Below are positions 1-7,783 of a stretch of 23,568 nucleotides of DNA, piece by piece. How positions within the stretch are numbered: the first letter of the stretch is position 1; each line of letters opens with the position of its first letter. A model generated the notes under the pieces. The model was not told the DNA's origin and searched no databases. It saw nothing but the letters and a program-made list of their open reading frames with translations. The DNA is from UMGS363 sp051891935. GTDB taxonomy: Bacteria; Bacillota; Clostridia; Oscillospirales; Ruminococcaceae. Position numbers and translations under genes: made by a program. The stretch covers positions 1-23,568 of the forward strand of contig JBJFFR010000023.1 of the NCBI GenBank assembly GCA_051891935.1, given 5' to 3'.

Positions 1-565
1 ACCACTTTACACCATCACTGGAAACCTGCCACTTATATGTAAGACCATCACCGGTCGCAGCAACAGTAAATGTAGCCTTTTCATCGGGAGCAACTGTAAC
101 ATTTTTAGGCTGTGAAGTGATCTCAACGGTGTTCTTCAAAGCTTCTCTTCCTGCAGGAGTCTTATATTCTGCCTTTGTGAAAAGAACAATTACATTGTGC
201 TTCGAGTTAGAGTCAGCAGTGTTGAATGCAACTCTGTCAAGCACAGCGTATTTGCCGGAATTCTGGATCTGCTCAACAACAGCCTCCAGTTCGGCTTTTG
301 TGCCGCCGGTGCTTAAATTAATCTTTGCGAAAACAAGTGTAGATAATGAAACATCCGAATTAAGAAAATCTGTACAAGCAGCAGTAATCTTTTCGTACGC
401 TTCCTGCTGGACAGCATTCAAGGTAGTTGCATCGTCTGTAATTTCCACAACTGCGTTTGCTGCTTCGTTATCCGCATAAACAGATATACCGGCAAAAGCA
501 GATGAAGATGCAGTCAGAGCAACAGCCATGATAAGCGCCAGGATCTTTTTCGTGCTTTTTTTCAT
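1..565 (-). CDS. Secreted protein with Ig-like domain, C-terminus cut by the window edge
   Basis: 188 codons are present and no stop is reached before base 1. The start at 565 is preceded by AAGGAG about 8 bases upstream. Residues 1-31 form a classic signal peptide (charged MKKSTKK start, hydrophobic core, likely cleavage after VYA). Residues 32 to about 145 are an unrecognised mixed region. From about residue 148 an Ig-like fold starts with ITSQPKNVTVAPDEKATF and continues to GDGLTYKWQVSSDG, where the window ends. The same Ig-like pattern (SQP..., then GLTYQWQYS) occurs in the transglutaminase-like proteins encoded at 1175 and 2766, so this is a neighbouring member of one exported set. Function is unknown; a surface or cell-wall role is inference from the signal peptide and Ig-like domain. 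Confidence 0.85.
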   Translation of the reverse strand, partial: MKKSTKKILALIMAVALTASSSAFAGISVYADNEAANAVVEITDDATTLNAVQQEAYEKITAACTDFLNSDVSLSTLVFAKINLSTGGTKAELEAVVEQIQNSGKYAVLDRVAFNTADSNSKHNVIVLFTKAEYKTPAGREALKNTVEITSQPKNVTVAPDEKATFTVAATGDGLTYKWQVSSDGVKW

Positions 566-630
566 GATTGATTCTCCTTACATTTTACATTTTACATCTT
601 TAAAATGACATGTAATAAAATACTATTTAG

Positions 631-659
631 ATTATACAACATTTTTTTCCTAATGTCAA
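631..659 (-). promoter_or_regulatory. Sigma-A type promoter for the Ig-domain gene
   Basis: On the minus strand a perfect TTGACA (659-654) and perfect TATAAT (636-631) are separated by 17 bases. The start codon at 565 leaves a leader of about 60 bases, which contains short repeats of the word ATGTAAA. Confidence 0.8.
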
Positions 660-896
660 TAATAATTGGAAAAAATTTAATATTTTTTTAAGGCATTTTC
701 TGTATTGAAAATAAATATATCTTATTTAACTATATTATTGATGTGTTTTGTATGTTAAAAATCAGTTTTTTCAGAATATACTATATTAATATGTTTATGA
801 AACAGCAGATCCGTATTTCATAAATCTATAAAGCGTAATTGATAAGGCATAAAGCTTGCACAATAATTGTAATCGAAACAAGCAGCTTTGAAAAAC

Positions 897-926
897 TTGA
901 CAATGTAAATGCAGTTGAGTTATAAT
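897..926 (+). promoter_or_regulatory. Sigma-A type promoter upstream of the 1175 gene
   Basis: Perfect TTGACA (897-902) and TATAAT (921-926) are 18 bases apart. Transcription would start near 933, at the left end of the palindromic element 931-1049, so the element would be transcribed as leader of the gene that starts at 1175. Confidence 0.65.
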
Positions 927-930
927 AATA

Positions 931-1049
931 ATACTAATCCCTTATTAAAGTGTAGACAAAAAATCTGCGCAAAATCCATATAAAGCTGTTTTCAACAGCT
1001 ACGAGATTTTGCCCCCATTTTTGTACACTTTATAATCGGGGATTAGTAT
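931..1049. repeat. MITE-like palindromic element in a 5' leader
   Basis: The two ends are inverted copies over about 45 bases with a few mismatches: ATACTAATCCC...AAAGTGTA on the left and TACACTTTATAAT...GGATTAGTAT on the right. An inner hairpin AGCTGTT-TTC-AACAGCT (984-1000) lies near the middle. The ends can be read as CTAATCCC flanked by TA on both sides, the target duplication expected of IS630/Tc1-type transposition; that family assignment is inference. The right arm carries TTGCCC-16-TATAAT (1009-1036), a possible rightward promoter. Confidence 0.6.
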
Positions 1050-1174
1050 AAAAAATCATTATATCTTTGATTTATTCCCGAATTCAGCAAACATCATCGA
1101 AAATCACATCAAATGAAAGGGTAGTCGTTTCTGCCCCGATACAGACAATACTTTAAAGAACAGGAGGTTCCAAA

Positions 1175-2695
1175 ATGTCAGATAAGCTCAAAAAATCAAT
1201 AATATCCTGCCTGTTGGCATTTGGTATCTGTGTTTCGTATGTCGGAACGGATATTGCAATGACCTCTTCCTATGCCACAGAAGCCAATACCGAAAGCGTT
1301 GTGGTATCTCCCGAAGAATTTGAAGACCTTACGCTTGCCGACTGTGAAAAAATAGTCGAGGGTATCGACTTAAACCCGGACGAAAACGGAGATATTGCCA
1401 TTGACCTCACAGAAGAGGAGCTGTATGCGCTTATCGAGGTCGTCGATAATGATAAGGCTGATATTTACGGCGCTTCGTTTTATGACTGTGAAACAGACGA
1501 CACAGCTTATTCGGAGGGTTACGGCGACTTTTACTATAATCAGCTCAATTCCGCAGAAAAAGACCTCTATAACAGCTTCAAGAGCGTTACCGAAAGCTTC
1601 CTTGCAAGTGAAAAAGATTATACCTCCGCAACATTATATGCGTATTATGATACATCAATAGATTACGAGAGGGCAAATGCGGTTTTTGCAGCGTTTTACT
1701 ACGAAAATCCGCAGTATAGTGCATTTCCGGGAAGATACTATCTGAAATATAACCATTCAGACGGAGATAAGTATTATTTTCCTTTCGCCGTATATGATAT
1801 GCTTCTGACTTCAAGCGACAGAGATGAAGTAAAACAGCAGATAGATTCTGTGACCTCGGAATGGCGAGAAAGCATAAGCGAATATAATACCCCCGAAGAA
1901 AGAGAAAAATATATCGCCGAAGCTCTTTGTAATACTATTACATATACAAAGGGCACATACGATCAGTCGATATACGGTGCGCTTGTTGACAAAAACTGCG
2001 TCTGCAACGGCTATGCTATGGCGTTTACATATCTTTGCAGTATCGCAGGACTTGACACTTTCGCCGTTACCTGCAATAATCACGCATGGAATATGGTCAA
2101 TGTGGGGGATTATTGGTACTGCGTTGACGCAACTTGGATGGATAAAGTAACCTATATCAGCTATGAATGGTTCAACAAGAGCTATGAAACCTTTCAGCTT
2201 AACGATTCAAACGATGCGCATACGTTAAGACCTGTAATTGCTGATAACTTTACATTCCCCTTTACAATAGACGAGGGCGGAGTCGGAATAGCTTCACAGC
2301 CGACAGATACCACAGTTGTCCCGGGTCAGAACGCCGTTTTCACGGTCAATGCAGTGGGCGAGGGACTAACATATCAGTGGCAGTACAGCACAGACAGCGG
2401 CACAAACTGGATAGATACATCCGTAAAAACAGCTTCATATACGACCGCAGATACAACAATGAACGGCTGTATGTTCCGATGTGTGATCGTCAACGCAAAC
2501 GGCATATCTGTCACAAGCGAGGCTGTAACCCTCAATGTAAAGGCTATGGACGAAGTAACACAGGATGATGTGCTCGGATTGAGCATTACCGAGCTGATCA
2601 GGTTTGTTGATCTTTTTGATGAAAACAGCGATATACTTACGGACGCACAGCTCAAAGCGATCGAAATCGTTCTTGAACACGATCTCGGAAAATAA
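1175..2695 (+). CDS. Secreted transglutaminase-like protein with Ig-like domain
   Basis: The product is 506 residues. AGGAGG at 1162-1167 supports the ATG. A signal peptide covers about residues 1-35. A transglutaminase-like cysteine-protease fold carries all three expected catalytic positions: C277 in VCNGYA, H303 in NNHAWNMV and D318 in CVDATWMD. An Ig-like domain follows at about 375-455 (GLTYQWQYS), then a conserved C-terminal module at about 458-506 (ITELIRFVDLFDENSDIL...). Family members of this bacterial type are usually extracellular peptidases or crosslinking enzymes; the substrate cannot be read from sequence. It is a paralog of the protein encoded at 2766-5336 across the N-terminal region, the catalytic domain and the C-terminal module. 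The two genes converge on one terminator. Confidence 0.9.
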   Translation: MSDKLKKSIISCLLAFGICVSYVGTDIAMTSSYATEANTESVVVSPEEFEDLTLADCEKIVEGIDLNPDENGDIAIDLTEEELYALIEVVDNDKADIYGASFYDCETDDTAYSEGYGDFYYNQLNSAEKDLYNSFKSVTESFLASEKDYTSATLYAYYDTSIDYERANAVFAAFYYENPQYSAFPGRYYLKYNHSDGDKYYFPFAVYDMLLTSSDRDEVKQQIDSVTSEWRESISEYNTPEEREKYIAEALCNTITYTKGTYDQSIYGALVDKNCVCNGYAMAFTYLCSIAGLDTFAVTCNNHAWNMVNVGDYWYCVDATWMDKVTYISYEWFNKSYETFQLNDSNDAHTLRPVIADNFTFPFTIDEGGVGIASQPTDTTVVPGQNAVFTVNAVGEGLTYQWQYSTDSGTNWIDTSVKTASYTTADTTMNGCMFRCVIVNANGISVTSEAVTLNVKAMDEVTQDDVLGLSITELIRFVDLFDENSDILTDAQLKAIEIVLEHDLGK

Positions 2696-2708
2696 AAAAA
2701 CGAAAAAT

Positions 2709-2746
2709 CGCCCCGTCTGCACCATTATCCAAGTGCAGACGGGGCG
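2709..2746. terminator. Bidirectional intrinsic terminator
   Basis: A perfect 14-base-pair, GC-rich stem (2709-2722 with 2733-2746) has a 10-base loop. It is followed by TTGTTTTT on the plus strand and preceded by an A-rich run that becomes a T-run on the minus strand. It sits between the convergent transglutaminase-like genes and can serve both. Confidence 0.92.
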
Positions 2747-2765
2747 TTGTTTTTCCTAAAAATCT

Positions 2766-5336
2766 TTATAAGCTGTAATCATATTCAAGAACAAGCTCAA
2801 TAGCCTTTATCTGTGCGTCGGTGAGAATGTCCGCGTTTTCATCGAAGAGATCAACGAATCTGATAAGACTTTTTATATCCAATTTCTGTACATCTTCTAC
2901 CGTAACCTCGCTGATCGCTTTAACAGTGACCTTTGCGGCATCGCTTTCGATGGTAGTTCCGTTTTCGTCGGTAACGATGCAGCGGTACAGATAGTTGTTT
3001 CCTTCGGGAGTAGCTATTATCGAACAGGAGGCGGAAGTTACGGAATAGTTTTTCCATGTCTTGCCGTTGTCGCAGCTGTACTGCCACTGATATGTAAGAC
3101 CTTCGCCCGAAGCAGTTACTTTAAATGTTGCAATTCCACCCGGAACGGCTGTATAATCTGCAGGCTGTGAGTTTATCTTCATTTCGTAAACAAGATCAGC
3201 TGTAATGACAGCACCATCATTGGGAACTTCATACTGATAATAGTAAGCATTGTCGGAAGCATCCTTGACCGCATCGACCTTCTGACCGTTGATAGTCAGT
3301 CTTTTATCAAGGTAGTTTTCGTCCGGTACCTTGAAGGTAAGAACTGTGCAGGCAGAAACTTTGTCACCGTTCTTCAAAGCAGTATTTCCGTTGTAAGCAA
3401 GAATGTTTGAATTCTTTATCGAAAGAGCAGAGCTTAACGGATCGGCAGTGGAAAGTACGATATCATTGCCTTTTTTGTAAACATTGTATTTGACCCAGTA
3501 ATAATCGGTCCAATCCGCCGATGTAAATGCAGCGTAGTCGCTTTTGAAAACGCTTGTACCGATGCTTGTATTGTCAAGAGTGAGCATCTTAACATCATCA
3601 TGAGGTATCGCTGCATTATATACTCGTTCAGATCCTGTGCTTGTAGTTCCTGACTTCGTGTATCTGAGATTGATCTTTGAAGAAGCTGTTATGTCGCCTG
3701 TTACTCTTGCATTGACCCCGTCCAAAACGGATAGATAGACATTTCCGCTTTGTACCGTGATATTGCCAATGGTTGTATCTGCATAAATGTCTGCATAACT
3801 GTTCCGGGAACCGCAGTTAAAGATCAGGTCATCGACCGAAACAGCAGAACCGTTGATTTTTCCCAGTCTGATAGTGGAATTATCGTAAAGCTTCAGTGTC
3901 TTGATCTCCGTAATACCATTAAATCCAGAGTAAGTGTTATTTAATGTTATTCCGTCTGCATAAAGATCGGCATAGGCATAAAACGAACTATAAAAAACAG
4001 CGTTGAAATTAAAATGAAGATTCTTAAATGAGTAATACGATTCATTGCTGTCTGTCAATAAAAAGGTCACAGATTTTGCTTTGATTTTGCTCAAATCGGT
4101 CTGAAGGCAATATCCTCCGCTTTTGGTGTATTTTACTAAATAATCCTTTGTTGGATCGTTAGCAAAGGATGCGATGTCTCTTTCGCTTAAATTTACGCTG
4201 TTTGTTCCGTCGCTGACAAGGAAAACGGCGTGTTCTTCCGAGTCCACAGTTACGGGAAGGGTAAAATTATCTGCATATTTTGAGTGAATATTATGGCAGG
4301 TAGTTGTGTCATTTTCGAGAAATACCTCATGGCTTCTGTTGAACCATGTATGATTCGGATAGCTTCCGCCGTCCATCCATGTAACGTCAACGCAGTGCCA
4401 GTTGTTTTCGACCTTTACCATATTCCAAGCGTGTCCGGGGCTCGGCACACCGAACGCTTCAAGACCTGCAATGTTGCAAAGATATGTGAACGCCATCGCA
4501 TAGCCGTTGCAAACGCACCTATTGTTGATCATAGAACCGTATATGGACTGATCGTAAGTGTTTAGTTCATATACTATCTTATCGCAAAGTGTATCTGCAA
4601 TATATTGTTCCTTATCATACGGCGCAGAGTATTGGTTGATGCCTGCTTTCCAGGTCGATGTAACAGAAGCAATCTGCGCATTTGTGGACGCTCTTGTGCT
4701 TGCGCTCAAGAAATCCTTGTATATACCGAATGGAAAAGAACATTTGCCGTTGGAAGTAATAGTATTGCTATTGACCAGATAGCAGGCAGGGAAGAAATAA
4801 TACTGCGGATTTTCATAATAAAATGCAGTAAAAACAGCATTTGCTTTTTCGCTGCTTATGGACGGGTCGTAATAAGCTATTACAAGATCGGTTGAATAAT
4901 TCACAGAACTGTCCATAATGCTTTGAGAGAGTGATTTTAAGTTATTGTAAAACTCTTTTTCCTTTGTATTGAGCTGATTGTACAGATAATCGGAGCTTCC
5001 CTCCGCATAAGCGCTTTCGTCCCTTTCATAAGAAAGCTCTTCATAGATATCAGCCTTATCATACTCTGATACGGTGATAACAGCGTACATTTCTTCTTCG
5101 GTGAGATCGAGAATGACTTCACCGTTTTCGTTCGGGGTACGATCAATGCCGTCAACGATCCTTTGACAGTCTTCAAGCGTAAGATTCTTAAATTCCTCGG
5201 CTGAAATAACTGTCGTTTTGGAAGCTGTTTCTTCGGCAAAGGATGCGATCATCGAAATATCGGTTCCGATAAGAGAAACGCTTATACCAAATGCCAATAA
5301 GCAAGACAGTATTGCTCTTTTAAACTTTCCTTTCAT
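2766..5336 (-). CDS. Large secreted transglutaminase-like protein with Ig-like domain
   Basis: The product is 856 residues. GGAGG lies at 5343-5347 (complement), 6 bases before the ATG. The signal peptide (about 1-35) is close in sequence to that of the 1175 paralog. The transglutaminase-like domain has C276 in VCNGYA, H302 in GHAWNMV and D317 in CVDVTWMD. Compared with the paralog it has an extra insert of about 320 residues (roughly 375-695), rich in short beta-like strands with many Asn, Ser and Tyr, possibly a beta-solenoid or repeat-type adhesive region. It then has an Ig-like domain (about 715-805, GLTYQWQYSC) and the same C-terminal module (LIRFVDLFDENADIL). The extra region and shared ends suggest duplication followed by domain gain or loss. 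The target of the enzyme is unknown. Confidence 0.9.
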   Translation of the reverse strand: MKGKFKRAILSCLLAFGISVSLIGTDISMIASFAEETASKTTVISAEEFKNLTLEDCQRIVDGIDRTPNENGEVILDLTEEEMYAVITVSEYDKADIYEELSYERDESAYAEGSSDYLYNQLNTKEKEFYNNLKSLSQSIMDSSVNYSTDLVIAYYDPSISSEKANAVFTAFYYENPQYYFFPACYLVNSNTITSNGKCSFPFGIYKDFLSASTRASTNAQIASVTSTWKAGINQYSAPYDKEQYIADTLCDKIVYELNTYDQSIYGSMINNRCVCNGYAMAFTYLCNIAGLEAFGVPSPGHAWNMVKVENNWHCVDVTWMDGGSYPNHTWFNRSHEVFLENDTTTCHNIHSKYADNFTLPVTVDSEEHAVFLVSDGTNSVNLSERDIASFANDPTKDYLVKYTKSGGYCLQTDLSKIKAKSVTFLLTDSNESYYSFKNLHFNFNAVFYSSFYAYADLYADGITLNNTYSGFNGITEIKTLKLYDNSTIRLGKINGSAVSVDDLIFNCGSRNSYADIYADTTIGNITVQSGNVYLSVLDGVNARVTGDITASSKINLRYTKSGTTSTGSERVYNAAIPHDDVKMLTLDNTSIGTSVFKSDYAAFTSADWTDYYWVKYNVYKKGNDIVLSTADPLSSALSIKNSNILAYNGNTALKNGDKVSACTVLTFKVPDENYLDKRLTINGQKVDAVKDASDNAYYYQYEVPNDGAVITADLVYEMKINSQPADYTAVPGGIATFKVTASGEGLTYQWQYSCDNGKTWKNYSVTSASCSIIATPEGNNYLYRCIVTDENGTTIESDAAKVTVKAISEVTVEDVQKLDIKSLIRFVDLFDENADILTDAQIKAIELVLEYDYSL

Positions 5337-5419
5337 ATAAACCCTCCGATTTTATAACAGAAAAGAAATTAAAACTTGTCTGTTATATTTTTTTAGTGCC
5401 AATGACACAATACACTATA

Positions 5420-5448
5420 ATTATACAAATATTTTTTTTGAAAGTCAA
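5420..5448 (-). promoter_or_regulatory. Promoter for the 856-residue transglutaminase-like gene
   Basis: On the minus strand TTGACT (5448-5443) and TATAAT (5425-5420) are 17 bases apart. The spacer has an A-run and ends in TTTG, much like the promoter at 631-659. The leader of about 75 bases contains an inverted repeat ATAACAG/CTGTTAT (5354-5360 with 5380-5386). Confidence 0.75.
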
Positions 5449-5488
5449 TAAAAATTTCCTGTTTGTCTATAGGTTGATTTGATATTAG

Positions 5489-5598
5489 GAAAAAGCTGAT
5501 TAAAGCGCAGCGTTCGTTTCGCCGTTTTGAAAAATGTACGAGTTTAAGCCTTTGAGGACATTTTGAAAAACGGCAGAAACGAATTAATCAGCGTTTCC
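5489..5598. mobile_element. 110-bp MITE-like inverted repeat with TTAG duplication
   Basis: The ends are GAAAAAGCTGATTAA and, inverted, GGAAACGCTGATTAA (13 of 15 match). The similarity continues inward through TTCGTTTC and GCCGTTTT blocks to about 45 bases per arm. TTAG is present immediately on both sides (5485-5488 and 5599-5602). Removing the element with one TTAG leaves a sequence that matches the region upstream of pduL (23466-23501, minus strand), which therefore looks like an unoccupied site. No transposase is encoded, so it would be non-autonomous. Confidence 0.65.
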
Positions 5599-5628
5599 TT
5601 AGTATTAAATGGTGTTTAGTATAAATCG

Positions 5629-5654
5629 TGCGGATATGGAATCCGCCCCTACAA
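5629..5654. repeat. Small palindrome, GCGGAT class
   Basis: GCGGAT-ATGGA-ATCCGC hairpin followed by CCCTACA. Related copies are at 15751-15777 and 22778-22800. Confidence 0.6.
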
Positions 5655-5757
5655 GGATAGTCTACTTTTGGAATAAAGAATAAGCGCAATTCACATTAAC
5701 GGTTTTAACGGCTTGATTTCTCATATCCGTTTTACCATTTGATCGTGAATTGCGCTT
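5655..5757 (-). repeat. Reduced copy of the composite hairpin element (core only)
   Basis: Outer arms AAGCGCAATTCAC and GTGAATTGCGCTT (5682-5694 and 5745-5757) enclose an inner hairpin. Read on the minus strand, its stem AACGG/CCGTT surrounds the loop ATATGAGAAATCAAG. The short conserved tail up to ACTATCCT (near 5655) is kept; the flanking hairpins of the full copies are missing. It starts 6 bases downstream of the stop of the lipoprotein gene at 5764 and could act as its terminator. Confidence 0.65.
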
Positions 5758-5763
5758 TTGGTA

Positions 5764-6477
5764 TCAGAACGTCATTCCGTCGTATGAAATGGAATCGATC
5801 TTCCAAAGTCCGTCTTCAAAAACGATTTTAAGCTCCATTTCGTCCTCTCCGCCGTAGTTGTCGAACTTCGCAACTGCTGTGCAGTGGTCGTTTGCCGATT
5901 CGGTTATCTCAACAACAGGCTCATCGTTCTCCATTATCCAGATATATCCGCAGCCCTTTGCCGTAACATAGCCGTAAAGCTGCCCGTCAACGTCAATGTA
6001 GTAGGGTTCATCACCGCCTAAAATTCCCGAATAACGGCTTTGGATAAGATTTTCGGTCAGATTCTCGTGCAAAAAGCTGTCAAGGTCAAGTGTGTTCCCG
6101 AACTGTGCCTGAACACGCTGATACTGTCTTCCGTCGATCTCAACAGTGGTTTCCTCGTCCTTCGGGATATTTCCTCCGCCGATCTGGTCGATGTAGTCGA
6201 GCGCACCCATGAGCTGTTTTGCATAGAACAGCTGGTCTTCCAAAAGTGTATCAAAGACCGTTCCGTCAGCGTCCTCATCGGGAGCGTCATCGGATTCTTC
6301 CGATGCTTCTGTTGTTTCGGCTGTTTCAGCTTCGGTCTGTTTATTTTCGGAAACGGTTTCTTCGGCAGCGGTTGTAACGTTTGCTTCTCCCGTGCTTTCC
6401 GCAGGCTTGTCATTTACTGCGGAGCAGGACGTCAGTATAAGGCACACAGCACCTATCATTGCAATCATCTTTTTCAT
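5764..6477 (-). CDS. Predicted lipoprotein of unknown function
   Basis: The product is 237 residues. The ATG at 6477 is preferred to the in-frame ATG at 6486, because AAGGA at 6490-6486 lies 8 bases before 6477 and would overlap the earlier start. A type II signal peptide ends in lipobox LTSC, so the protein should be lipid-anchored outside the membrane. Residues from about 25 to 75 are a low-complexity Thr/Glu/Ala/Asp-rich linker. The rest (about 80-237) is a compact domain with alternating beta strands that I do not recognise. It has its own perfect promoter (6524-6552), so it may be independent of the NRPS operon just upstream. A composite-element core lies directly after its stop. Confidence 0.85.
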   Translation of the reverse strand: MKKMIAMIGAVCLILTSCSAVNDKPAESTGEANVTTAAEETVSENKQTEAETAETTEASEESDDAPDEDADGTVFDTLLEDQLFYAKQLMGALDYIDQIGGGNIPKDEETTVEIDGRQYQRVQAQFGNTLDLDSFLHENLTENLIQSRYSGILGGDEPYYIDVDGQLYGYVTAKGCGYIWIMENDEPVVEITESANDHCTAVAKFDNYGGEDEMELKIVFEDGLWKIDSISYDGMTF

Positions 6478-6523
6478 AAGTATCATCCTTTCGTTATGTC
6501 GCTATTTTCTGCCTGTGTTCACC

Positions 6524-6552
6524 ATTATACATTACCGAAAACTCATTGTCAA
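6524..6552 (-). promoter_or_regulatory. Consensus promoter for the 237-residue lipoprotein gene
   Basis: On the minus strand TTGACA (6552-6547) and TATAAT (6529-6524) have exactly 17 bases between them. It lies in the 112-base gap after the 393-residue lipoprotein gene and gives a leader of about 40 bases. Confidence 0.8.
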
Positions 6553-6589
6553 GAAAAGTACCGTTTTGTAGCCATTCTGTAAAAATTTG

Positions 6590-7771
6590 TTATTCCCGAA
6601 CGTCCCAAGGCATTATTTCATCCTTTACCGTGAATTCCGAAGTTCCGCTCTCCCTATCATAAGCAATGCAGCTGTGAACATACTCGCTTCCGTTCCAAAC
6701 TATGTAGTTGTTTTCGTCAAGATAATTTATGTCGGAGTTTTCGGGTACGCCTCCGCTTAAATAGAAGTCAGCCTCCTGCTCGGCGGTAACACCACATTCA
6801 ATGCAGAGATAATCACAGAAACCTCGGAGCTTTTCATTCGGCTCGGAGTATTCAATGCTAAGGTGCTTGCTTCCCCAGAATAGATCTGCGCCGTAATCCA
6901 TAGGGTAGGAGATAGCCCGATCCCAGAAAAGCTGCTTGCTGTCGCCGTAGTCGATTATCTGCGGCGGCATAAGATGAATATAGCCGCATAAAACCTCAAA
7001 CAACATATTATCCTCGCTGACGGTATAAGGTTCAGTCGGGTTTTCGGGCACTTCAAGGTCAAGCAGCTTGCCGAGAGAAAGCTGATATTCGCCGCCGTCC
7101 TCAATATAGTAAACCGAGAAAAGCGAAGATACGTCATATTGCGCAATATGGTTTCCCATTTCGTCAACGGAAGAGTCCTCGTAAGTGTCACGCTTTGTAT
7201 TAAGATATTCCACCATACAAAGATAGTATTCGTCCTTGCCGTCAAAGTCGAAATCGTCCTTTACATAAGAAAGCACGGGCGAAGCATTGTCAAATGAATA
7301 GCCGTAGTGCGTTTCGGCGTATTCGGCAGCATTTACATAGGTGTAATCGAACGAATTCGTTTCCTCATTGAAAGTGCGGTCGGTGGGATAGGGATCAGCG
7401 TATTTCACCATATCATCACGGCGCGAAGCCATAACAGCGTCAATGTCGCAAACCTCGGGCGCACCCTTGAAAACCTCGGGAGTGCTGACATTGTCGGGCG
7501 TTATCTGATGAAAGTATTCGTAAGCATAATCAATTGTCGTTTCTTCCGTTTCGCTTTCGGCGGTTTCTTCGCTGACGGCTGTTGTTTCTTCCGTTTTGCT
7601 TTCTGTCGTTTCCGCTGTTTCGCTCACAGCAGTTTCCTCCGAGATCGTGACCGTTTCCGCCGTTTCGGAAGATGTATCCGTGCCCTCTTCGGCTGGATCG
7701 TTTCCGCAGGCGGAAAGCATTATCATCGCAAATGCAAGCATAAAAGCTGTAATTTTCTTAATACTTTTCAT
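6590..7771 (-). CDS. Predicted lipoprotein with long Ser/Thr/Glu linker, unknown function
   Basis: The product is 393 residues. AAGGAG lies about 9 bases before the ATG. The signal peptide ends in lipobox LSAC, followed by about 65 residues of repetitive ETAESETEET-type linker, then a globular domain of about 300 residues with many aromatic and acidic residues. I do not recognise the fold. One segment (DDFDFDGKDEYYLCMVEY) resembles the D-x-D-G-x-D calcium-loop or integrin-alpha/VCBS-like repeats seen in some exported proteins; this is a weak comparison. It starts 12 bases after the HAD gene stop and is almost certainly cotranscribed with it and with the NRPS-like gene, so an extracytoplasmic role linked to their product is possible (inference). 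Confidence 0.85.
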   Translation of the reverse strand: MKSIKKITAFMLAFAMIMLSACGNDPAEEGTDTSSETAETVTISEETAVSETAETTESKTEETTAVSEETAESETEETTIDYAYEYFHQITPDNVSTPEVFKGAPEVCDIDAVMASRRDDMVKYADPYPTDRTFNEETNSFDYTYVNAAEYAETHYGYSFDNASPVLSYVKDDFDFDGKDEYYLCMVEYLNTKRDTYEDSSVDEMGNHIAQYDVSSLFSVYYIEDGGEYQLSLGKLLDLEVPENPTEPYTVSEDNMLFEVLCGYIHLMPPQIIDYGDSKQLFWDRAISYPMDYGADLFWGSKHLSIEYSEPNEKLRGFCDYLCIECGVTAEQEADFYLSGGVPENSDINYLDENNYIVWNGSEYVHSCIAYDRESGTSEFTVKDEIMPWDVRE

Positions 7772-7783
7772 TGTGTTTCTCCT

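Larger units (their letters stand above)
566..1174. other. 609-base gene-free interval between divergent secreted-protein genes
   Basis: It holds the leftward promoter (631-659), the rightward promoter (897-926) and a palindromic element (931-1049). The rest is very AT-rich, with no start-to-stop reading frame worth calling on either strand. Confidence 0.7.
5337..5763. other. 427-base gene-free interval packed with repeats
   Basis: It contains the promoter at 5420-5448, a MITE-like inverted repeat (5489-5598), a small GCGGAT palindrome (5629-5654) and a reduced copy of the composite hairpin element (5655-5757). No credible reading frame was found. Confidence 0.7.

Noticed and set aside
117..479. 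120-codon open frame on the plus strand
   Set aside because: It is antisense to the minus-strand Ig-domain gene, which has a signal peptide, ribosome site and perfect promoter.
2545..2695. Dockerin at the end of the transglutaminase-like proteins
   Set aside because: The C-terminal module has no duplicated calcium-binding loops (D-x-N-x-D-G) typical of dockerins.
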